From Bacteroidota bacterium (GTDB lineage: Bacteria; Bacteroidota; Bacteroidia; AKYH767-A; CANKSK01), in assembly GCA_947485425.1 (NCBI GenBank), contig CANKSK010000076.1, positions 1-6,074 on the forward strand: a DNA stretch of 6,074 nt, written 5' to 3'. The position numbers were made by a program, and so were the translations under genes. Numbering within the stretch: position 1 is the first letter of the stretch; every line of letters begins with the position of its first letter. Of this stretch, positions 1 through 4,963 are shown one piece after another. The notes under the pieces were generated by a model, which saw only the letters and a list, made by a program, of their open reading frames with translations, ran no database searches and was not told the DNA's origin.

Positions 1-2
1 GG

Positions 3-68
3 GGGCAGAAAATATTGTGTTTCAAAACCGCACTTCTTTTAGCTGCATACCGCTATAAGCAAGCCTAA
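3..68 (+). CDS. C-terminal tail of an upstream gene (partial, tentative)
   Basis: From the window edge one frame stays open for 21 codons and stops at TAA 66-68, reading GQKILCFKTALLLAAYRYKQA. It stops only three bases before the ATG of the glycosyltransferase at 72, a spacing typical of co-transcribed Bacteroidota genes. The peptide looks like a helical protein C-terminus, but it is too short to assign to a family. A second frame is also open here (2-58, ending in TAA), so the choice of frame rests on the tight junction and on the more protein-like composition. If correct, the glycosyltransferase is not the first gene of its operon. Confidence 0.4.
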   Translation, partial: GQKILCFKTALLLAAYRYKQA

Positions 69-71
69 AGC

Positions 72-1109
72 ATGACCGCATTGCAAAAAGATATACGTAT
101 AGTAATTCCTGCTTTCAAAGCTCTTGATACAATCCAACCGTGTATTGAAGCCGTTTTGGAAGCAATGACCTTTCATAAATCGTGGGAAATATTAATTGTT
201 GACAATGGACAAAATCCCAATCTAGTAAAAATGCTCAAAGGCTATCCTGTAACCGTTTTGAAACAAGATGAAAATCAAAGTGCAGCCTACGCAAGAAACG
301 AAGGTGCAAAAGGTTTTTTGAATGGTATTCTTGTTTTTATCGACAGTGATGTTGTTTGTGAAAAAGATTGCATAGAAAACTTAATCAAACCTGTTCAAAA
401 CAATTTATGCGATGCCACTATTGGTAACTATTCCAAAAACATGAAGGGATTAAGCTTTTCGCAAAAATACAAACAGCTTTATATCAATCATGTATATAGC
501 CGTGAAGGTTCCAATATTAAAAATGATTTTTGGACAGCCATTTGCGCTGTAGATGCAAAAGTATTTAATAAATTAAGTGGTTTCAACACTAATTTTAAAG
601 GTGCAAATGGAGAAGATCAAGAATTCGGGATTAGATTGACAAAAAATGGTTATACCGTTTTATCCGTTAGAAATGCAAATGGTCAACACCTTAATCCTTA
701 TGGTATACTAAACATTATTAGAAATGATTTTAGAAAGGGGTTAATTGCTGTTAAAAATAGTTTAGAAAACAAAGTGCCTTTTTCTGACAATAGGCATTCA
801 AAAATGAGAGATATTCTTGCTGTCTTCGCGGCGGTTATGACAATTGCATTTGTAACCCTTTCTTTACTAAATTCAGATTTTTTATTTGGATCCATAGCAA
901 CCTTTGTACTATGGTTTATATGCAGAATATCCTTACATATTACCTTCTTTAAAAGCGGTGGCGTGATTTTTTTTACACGTACTTTATTACTTATGTTTTG
1001 TTTAGACTTAATTCGTTGCACATGTGTGATAATTGGGTTCGTAAAAAATAAATTATTAAAAGTATCAACTAAAGAAAAAATGAACGTAGTTTCAAATCCA
1101 ACAAAATAA
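72..1109 (+). CDS. Family 2 glycosyltransferase with C-terminal membrane segments
   Basis: This 345-residue protein is predicted to transfer a sugar from a nucleotide-sugar donor at the cytoplasmic face of the inner membrane. The N-terminal GT-A domain (about 7-235) opens with IRIVIPAFKALDTIQPCIEAVL, the usual nucleotide-binding start. It continues with ILIVDNG (40-46), the A-R-N-E-G-A helix (74-79), the metal-binding DSD triad (91-93, after LVFI) and GEDQEFGIRL (180-189), where E181/D182 match the ED catalytic-base position. Three hydrophobic segments follow, at about 248-266, 271-292 and 298-322, then a short Lys-rich cytoplasmic tail. This resembles membrane GT2 enzymes of polysaccharide or glycolipid assembly. 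The start at 72 is the natural one, because the GT fold begins at residue 7. The stop TAA overlaps the ATG of the radical SAM gene by one base, implying translational coupling. The family call is secure. Donor and acceptor are unknown. Confidence 0.9.
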   Translation: MTALQKDIRIVIPAFKALDTIQPCIEAVLEAMTFHKSWEILIVDNGQNPNLVKMLKGYPVTVLKQDENQSAAYARNEGAKGFLNGILVFIDSDVVCEKDCIENLIKPVQNNLCDATIGNYSKNMKGLSFSQKYKQLYINHVYSREGSNIKNDFWTAICAVDAKVFNKLSGFNTNFKGANGEDQEFGIRLTKNGYTVLSVRNANGQHLNPYGILNIIRNDFRKGLIAVKNSLENKVPFSDNRHSKMRDILAVFAAVMTIAFVTLSLLNSDFLFGSIATFVLWFICRISLHITFFKSGGVIFFTRTLLLMFCLDLIRCTCVIIGFVKNKLLKVSTKEKMNVVSNPTK

Positions 1110-2212
1110 TGGCACAAAACATATTAAATAAAATTAGCGCTAGTAAAAAGCTATTGGCACCTGGAGCGCAAAAACCAATTTACTTACTGAATTTTGTAAC
1201 AAATAGTTGCAATGCTGCATGCGACCATTGCTTTTATTGGAAAGAATTAAATACAAACAAAAATCTGGAACTTTCAGTCGAAGAGCATTCAAAAGTTGCC
1301 AAATCTTTAGGCTCCATGTTTCAGGTGACTTTTACAGGTGGAAGTCCTGAATTAAGAAAAGATTTACCTGAAATCGTTTATGAATATTACAAATATTGTA
1401 GGCCGAGCAATATGACTTTTTGTATGCTTGGATATAACACCGAACGAATTATTGAGCACGTTTCAAAAATGCTAGAAACCTGCATTGGGCAGCAAATAAC
1501 TATTGGTATTTCACTTGATGGTTTGAGAGAAGAGCATGATGAATATAGAAAACTGAAGGGATTGTTTGAACGTGTTGTGAAGACAGTAAATGAGCTTCAT
1601 AAATTACAAAAAGCAAACCCAAACTTGAGAATTGCAATTGGAATGGTTGTCCATGGACTGAATATTAATAAGGTAGAAAATTCCGCGCAATGGGTCCGTA
1701 ATAATTTACCCATTGATATACTTAAGCCCATTTTAGTTCGAGGTAATCCGCTAAACATGGAAACAAGAAACGATGAATGTATTGGTCTTTATGATAAAAT
1801 CGTTGATAGGGATAGGCAGTGGCTCATGGACAAAACTACAAAAAAATTAAATTTTATTGACAAGGTAATTAGAGCAAAGGAAAACGTTCAAAGAGATTTA
1901 ATTAAAAAAATAAGTTCGACAAATAAATCAGACATTACATGCAGTGGAGGCCGTGAAACAGCGGTTATGTATCCTTCTGGAGACATTGGCGGTTGTGAGA
2001 TGAGAGATGACATTTTAGGAAATATCAGACAACATGAATTTAATTTTAATACTGTTTGGTTTTCTGAAAAGGCATATTCATTCAGGAAAACTGTTGGCAA
2101 AGTAAAAGAATGTGAGGGATGCTATCATCATTGTTTTATTAGTCCTGCAATTTTCAGAACACCTGCGATGTGGCCTAGAGTTGCAAAATCTATATTCGCA
2201 TTAAATAACTAG
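1109..2212 (+). CDS. Radical SAM protein with SPASM-like C-terminal Cys cluster
   Basis: This 367-residue cytoplasmic iron-sulfur enzyme is predicted to cleave S-adenosylmethionine reductively and so start a radical reaction. The [4Fe-4S] motif CX3CX2C is C34, C38, C41 in TNSCNAACDHCFYW. The SAM-binding GGE-type motif is TGGSP (76-80), and a TIM-barrel strand SLDG lies at 135-138. The C-terminal part carries C278 (TCSGG), the turn YPSGDIGGC ending at C296, the ILGNI motif (302-306), and C335, C338, C342 in ECEGCYHHC. This arrangement is typical of SPASM/twitch domains that bind auxiliary clusters. SPASM enzymes often modify peptides (sactipeptide, PQQ and mycofactocin maturases), but many sit in glycan clusters with unknown substrates. 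No precursor peptide gene is evident next to it. Its ATG overlaps the glycosyltransferase stop (TAATG), so the two are almost certainly co-expressed. The number of auxiliary clusters is uncertain. Confidence 0.9.
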   Translation: MAQNILNKISASKKLLAPGAQKPIYLLNFVTNSCNAACDHCFYWKELNTNKNLELSVEEHSKVAKSLGSMFQVTFTGGSPELRKDLPEIVYEYYKYCRPSNMTFCMLGYNTERIIEHVSKMLETCIGQQITIGISLDGLREEHDEYRKLKGLFERVVKTVNELHKLQKANPNLRIAIGMVVHGLNINKVENSAQWVRNNLPIDILKPILVRGNPLNMETRNDECIGLYDKIVDRDRQWLMDKTTKKLNFIDKVIRAKENVQRDLIKKISSTNKSDITCSGGRETAVMYPSGDIGGCEMRDDILGNIRQHEFNFNTVWFSEKAYSFRKTVGKVKECEGCYHHCFISPAIFRTPAMWPRVAKSIFALNN

Positions 2213-2221
2213 AGGGCCAGC

Positions 2222-2362
2222 TTATAACACGGGTTTTGTCTTTGTTGGCAGACAGTGCGAATAGAAACCTTTGAACAATTCATAAACATTGGTGCTGGCA
2301 GACCGTTTTGGGTTTCAAAAGCCCAGCAACGCAAAGCCCGAAACCGCCGTGCGTCATTATAA
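2222..2362. repeat. Long imperfect inverted repeat flanking the spacer
   Basis: The left arm TTATAA-CACGG-GTTTTG (2222-2238) is matched, in reverse complement, by CGAAAC (2339-2344), CCGTG (2347-2351) and TTATAA (2357-2362). The right arm carries extra unpaired bases: CG at 2345-2346 and CGTCA at 2352-2356, with one base added to reach TTATAA. Outer ends holding an AAC-type core (TTATAAC) and an imperfect stem with extrahelical bases recall integron attC sites. The canonical cores RYYYAAC and GTTRRRY are only partly matched, so the attC reading is inference. Confidence 0.4.
2246..2303. repeat. Direct repeat of TGGCAGAC, two copies
   Basis: The octamer TGGCAGAC occurs at 2246-2253 and again at 2296-2303, exactly 50 bases apart and both inside the spacer. 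The related GCAGAC recurs in the next spacer (3613-3618). An exact octamer pair in a region this small is somewhat unlikely by chance, but its function is unknown. Confidence 0.4.
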
Positions 2363-2376
2363 AAAAAAACAGAACG

Positions 2377-3567
2377 ATGAAGAAGATAAAATACATAATA
2401 GCAATGCTGACCTTTCCAACATTATTGTTTGGACAGACTGAACATTTGGTTCAACCGAATACTGCCGACCCCTTAAGTGGTGCCCCAAATAATTTCCACT
2501 ATATTTATACCAATCAAAATACAACACAGAAAAATAAATTATTCCTCTTTTTTCCTGGCACAGGAGCAGTTCCCTTTCTTTATCGTGAAATTCTGAAGCA
2601 CGCTGCTAACCTGGGTTATCATTCGATAGGTTTAACTTATCCAAACAACGATGCCATCAATCAAATTTGTTTAACTACTACAGACACAACTTGCCACAGC
2701 AGAGCCAGATTAGAAGTTTTTGACGGCATTGACAGGCATTCAGATGTAAACGTAGATGTAAACAACTGTATTGAAAGAAGAACTTTGATGCTTTTAAAGT
2801 ATTTAAATACCACATATCCAGCAGAAAATTGGGGACAATATTACAGTGGAAATCAAATAGAGTGGGAAAAAGTAATAGTAAGTGGTCACTCTCAAGGCGG
2901 TGGACACGCAGGAATTATCTCAAAAATAAAACAAGTTGACAGAGTTGTAATGTTTGCTGCTATGGATTGGATAACGTTGCTAAACAGAAATGCGGATTGG
3001 ATAACTTGGAATGGACAAACAGCAGACAATAAATACTATGGTTTTACCCACCAAAATGACGAAGCAGTAGATTTTAATAAAATTCAAACGACTTGGGCTA
3101 ATTATGGTATGAATAGTTTTGGTAGTTTAATATTAGTAGATACAACGTCTACTCCCTATAACAACTCTCATCAATTATACACATTACTTGCTCCAGCTAA
3201 TGACCCCACAAAATTTCACAACTCAGTAGTGGTTGACTTACATACGCCAATGAATAACAGTTTGCCAATTTTTGCACCTGTATGGACGTATATGATTGAA
3301 GGAAATGCTGTATTAAATTCAATAAATAAAACATTATCAACATATAACATTTTCATTTATCCAAATCCAACAAGCGCTTCTATACATTTAAAAGGCACGG
3401 AAAGTTTCCATTTATATTATAAAATTTTTAGTATACAAGGGCAATTAATTATGGACGATAAGCTTGATATGTCAAACATTGACTTGACATCTTTAGGCAA
3501 AGGGATTTATATTTTACAACTGAATCAAGAAAACAATGTAAAAACCTTTAAACTGATAAAAGAATAA
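2377..3567 (+). CDS. Secreted alpha/beta hydrolase with type IX sorting domain
   Basis: This 396-residue predicted esterase/lipase-like hydrolase is exported through Sec and then the type IX system. The N-terminus MKKIKYIIAMLTFPTLLFGQ is a signal peptide, probably cleaved around residue 20. The catalytic domain (about 40-310) has an oxyanion-type segment FLFFPGTGA (56-64) and the nucleophile elbow SGHSQGGGHA (169-178) with Ser172. Asp228 (HQNDEAV) and His281 or His289 (KFHNSVVVDLHTP) are candidates for the rest of the triad. The C-terminal 75 residues form a Por-type sorting domain: IFIYPNPTSASIHL (325-338), a central beta region, then GKGIYILQLN and a KTFKLIKE end. The overall shape recalls the BPSS1187-like hydrolase group, though that assignment is from memory. 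The ATG at 2377 is preferred over an in-frame TTG at 2308, because it starts the signal peptide directly. The spacers on both sides suggest a stand-alone transcription unit. Substrate is unknown. Confidence 0.85.
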   Translation: MKKIKYIIAMLTFPTLLFGQTEHLVQPNTADPLSGAPNNFHYIYTNQNTTQKNKLFLFFPGTGAVPFLYREILKHAANLGYHSIGLTYPNNDAINQICLTTTDTTCHSRARLEVFDGIDRHSDVNVDVNNCIERRTLMLLKYLNTTYPAENWGQYYSGNQIEWEKVIVSGHSQGGGHAGIISKIKQVDRVVMFAAMDWITLLNRNADWITWNGQTADNKYYGFTHQNDEAVDFNKIQTTWANYGMNSFGSLILVDTTSTPYNNSHQLYTLLAPANDPTKFHNSVVVDLHTPMNNSLPIFAPVWTYMIEGNAVLNSINKTLSTYNIFIYPNPTSASIHLKGTESFHLYYKIFSIQGQLIMDDKLDMSNIDLTSLGKGIYILQLNQENNVKTFKLIKE

Positions 3568-3581
3568 CGAACGCACAACAG

Positions 3582-3677
3582 CACCAATCCAAAAGTGGCG
3601 GTTCAGTGATCCGCAGACACATTTGTGGTTAATCAAAGCTTGGTTCTCAGCGTCAATCCCGATGCATCGGGATGGTG
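3582..3677. repeat. Imperfect inverted repeat with one extrahelical base
   Basis: CACCAATCC (3582-3590) pairs with GGATGGTG (3670-3677) if one A in the left arm is bulged out. The right arm overlaps the end of the 18-bp palindrome, so the two structures would compete. A nested stem GCGG/CCGC (3598-3601 with 3611-3614), extended by GTG/CAC across an AGA bulge, lies inside. Bulged stems of this kind occur in attC sites, but could equally be a transcript 3' fold. Confidence 0.35.
3656..3673. repeat. 18-bp perfect palindrome ATCCCGATGCATCGGGAT
   Basis: The sequence equals its own reverse complement over all 18 bases and breaks on both sides (A at 3655, G at 3674). Palindromes built on CCCGAT...ATCGGG are common in Bacteroidota intergenic DNA. 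It has no following T-tract, so a classical Rho-independent terminator is not supported. A dispersed palindromic repeat, a bidirectional 3' structure or a protein-binding site are all possible. Confidence 0.7.
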
Positions 3678-3795
3678 AAAATCGCTACCTTCGCTAAGCC
3701 CCAAACCATTATGCCCTTAGCAACAAAAGACAAGAGGTTATATGCATTTACTTTATAGAACCACGCATAAATACTAACAATCAAACAAAACAAAC

Positions 3796-4497
3796 ATGAA
3801 CAACTCTACGAAAACAACATTAGGAATAGTAATTACAATCCTAATATATTCAATTTCGGTGTTGATTGGTAAGGTTGTGAAAATACCCATTGAATTTATA
3901 CCATCAGCTTTTATGAATCAATTCATAATGATGACATTATCTGGCATTTCAATATTTTATTTTCAGTCAAAAGGAATATTAAATTTTAGTATAAAACATG
4001 TTAAAACAAAGGTGATATTAAGGACTATTTTAACAGCTGTAATTGTATTTATTTCTGTAAGTATTACAGCAAGTATTGCAATTAAAATTATTTGCGGAGA
4101 TATCCCAAAAGGACCTAATCCATTTATGAAATATACTCCATTACAATATTTTATTTTTCTTTCAATTATTGCACCCATTGCAGAGGAATATTTGTTTCGT
4201 GGTTTTTTACTTAATATGCTAGAACCATTAAAAAGCAAAGGCATTAAATTATTTCGAATAAAACTTAATGTTTCAGTTTTAATAAGCGGGGTATTATTTG
4301 GCATGGGGCATTTGCTTATTTTAACAACTGGCGCAGACCTTCCATTTGTATTTCGTATATTGTTTTTTACTACAATTGTTGGTATTATGAATGGTTATTT
4401 GCAGGAGAAATATGAAAACAACACACTTGTTCCTATTATTGCTCATATTACCGTAAATACTATAGGCTTTCTCATTTCGTCACTGTCGTTATCATAG
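3796..4497 (+). CDS. CPBP family intramembrane glutamic endopeptidase
   Basis: This 233-residue inner-membrane protein belongs to the CPBP (CAAX protease and bacteriocin-processing, Abi/Rce1-like) family. All family motifs are present: EEYLFR (E130, E131, R135), FGMGH (F168 and H172) and HITVN (H217, N221). These give the glutamate activator and the His/Asn ligands expected of an active enzyme. Hydrophobic segments lie at about 8-28, 37-56, 74-97, 117-139, 158-176, 183-203 and 211-231, and the length is normal for the family. The ATG at 3796 follows an A-rich leader and directly precedes the first membrane segment. Members process prenylated or small peptides, protect against bacteriocins, or regulate membrane proteins, but the neighbours give no hint of a substrate here. 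It appears to be a single-gene unit. The family call is firm, and the cellular role is unknown. Confidence 0.92.
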   Translation: MNNSTKTTLGIVITILIYSISVLIGKVVKIPIEFIPSAFMNQFIMMTLSGISIFYFQSKGILNFSIKHVKTKVILRTILTAVIVFISVSITASIAIKIICGDIPKGPNPFMKYTPLQYFIFLSIIAPIAEEYLFRGFLLNMLEPLKSKGIKLFRIKLNVSVLISGVLFGMGHLLILTTGADLPFVFRILFFTTIVGIMNGYLQEKYENNTLVPIIAHITVNTIGFLISSLSLS

Positions 4498-4613
4498 ATA
4501 GCATAATTAAATTGATTAAATATGGAAATAATTTTTTCTGAAAAAATGGCTCACTCACTTGAAAGCAAAAAAGGAATTTAGAGGTTGAAAATGAAAAGCT
4601 GTGTTAAGAGTAA

Positions 4614-4892
4614 ATGTATTTTACAATCCCTATTGTTTTACTACCATTGGAGTTGTATTTTTTTGGCACCGAAAATCAATTTAATGAATTCTTCCATATC
4701 TTGCAGCATCAATGTTAATAAAAAACTAATAAAATAATTTATAAAAGAAGCCAAACGATTGCCAAAATCGCATTGGGAATTGTAGGACAGACCGTTCTAA
4801 ACTGCACATTTGGAATTCTAGGAGGCATTTCTGGAAATATTTGGCTGACATTTTCTCAAATGCCACACCTACTCCAATCGCAAAACCATTGA
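4614..4892 (+). pseudogene. Possible decayed membrane-protein fragment
   Basis: One frame reads MYFTIPIVLLPLELYFFG and on to codon 34. It is cut by two adjacent TAA codons (4716-4721), then continues open in the same frame to TGA 4890-4892. The second part contains TIAKIALGIVGQTVLN followed by a Gly/Ile-rich stretch and IWLTF. Both halves would make membrane-spanning segments. The shared frame and hydrophobic composition hint at a gene remnant, but AT-rich noncoding DNA can produce such frames by chance. No family was recognised. Confidence 0.2.
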
Positions 4893-4893
4893 G

Positions 4894-4913
4894 CTTTGTA
4901 TAATACTACAAAG
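4894..4913. promoter_or_regulatory. Inverted repeat CTTTGTA-N6-TACAAAG around TATAAT
   Basis: Perfect 7-bp arms (4894-4900 and 4907-4913) flank TAATAC, and TATAAT lies at 4899-4904. The element is 17 bases before the first in-frame ATG (4931) and 50 before the preferred ATG (4964) of the Ntn hydrolase gene. It could be an operator or a 5' leader hairpin. TATAAT is not the main Bacteroidota promoter consensus, so a promoter call is weak. Confidence 0.3.
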
Positions 4914-4963
4914 TAAAAATCACTGGAAATATGATATTTAAACCAATGGAACTCATGAGCAAT

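Larger units (their letters stand above)
2213..2376 (+). other. Structured, GC-richer spacer, cassette-boundary-like
   Basis: This 164-base spacer separates the radical SAM gene from the hydrolase and is visibly richer in G and C than the flanking genes. It contains a long imperfect inverted repeat (2222-2362), a repeated octamer TGGCAGAC (2246-2253 and 2296-2303), a repeated AAAGCCC (2318-2324 and 2333-2339) and a 6-bp stem GGTTTC/GAAACC (2311-2316 with 2340-2345). A TTG codon at 2308 opens a frame into the hydrolase, but the translated leader is spacer-like and precedes an intact signal peptide, so the spacer is treated as noncoding. No clear Bacteroidota promoter (TTTG at -33 and TAnnTTTG at -7) was identified. 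It may act as a recombination site, a transcript 3' structure, or both. Confidence 0.5.
3568..3795 (+). other. Structured spacer upstream of the CPBP gene
   Basis: These 228 bases between the hydrolase stop and the CPBP start hold no plausible gene. The first part (about 3575-3715) is GC-richer and structured. It contains an 18-bp perfect palindrome (3656-3673), the pair CACCAATCC/GGATGGTG (3582-3590 with 3670-3677) and a small stem GTG-GCGG (3595-3601) with CCGC-AGA-CAC (3611-3620). It ends near CCATTATGC (3707-3715), reminiscent of the end of the previous spacer. The last 75 bases or so are AT-rich and lead into the CPBP ATG through CAAACAAAACAAAC, a common Bacteroidota initiation context. 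A promoter for the CPBP gene is probably here, but only a weak -7-like element, TACTTTAT (3749-3756), was seen. Confidence 0.45.
4498..4963 (+). other. AT-rich gap without an intact gene
   Basis: About 466 bases lie between the CPBP stop and the preferred start of the Ntn hydrolase. Short frames start at 4522 (19 codons), 4591 (48 codons) and 4614 (34 codons), but none has convincing coding character by itself. The region lacks the GC-rich structured spacer seen before the hydrolase and CPBP genes. One frame looks like a decayed membrane protein (4614-4892), and a short inverted repeat around a TATAAT sits at 4894-4913. The promoter of the Ntn hydrolase gene should lie in the last part of this gap. 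Confidence 0.5.

Noticed and set aside
37..64. Spacer-like sequence with CCGCTATAAGC before the glycosyltransferase, resembling the end of a cassette boundary
   Set aside because: Only a fragment lies in the window, and an open frame ending three bases before the ATG at 72 explains the stretch better as the tail of a coding gene.
698..1117. Long minus-strand open frame opposite the glycosyltransferase
   Set aside because: It lies antisense to a well-supported gene whose membrane segments and stop are intact, and its product shows no recognisable motif.
1888..2100. Minus-strand open frame inside the radical SAM gene
   Set aside because: It overlaps the conserved C-terminal Cys region on the opposite strand and has no family signature.
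2308..2376. TTG-initiated 23-residue N-terminal extension of the hydrolase
   Set aside because: It translates the structured spacer into a Pro/Lys-rich leader and would bury the signal peptide. The ATG at 2377 gives a standard Sec signal.
3656..3680. Rho-independent terminator at the 18-bp palindrome
   Set aside because: There is no T-tract on either side of the stem, so the defining second half of such a terminator is missing.
3963..4304. Minus-strand open frame inside the CPBP gene
   Set aside because: It is antisense to the CPBP catalytic motifs. Its hydrophobic product is expected from the complement of a membrane-protein gene.
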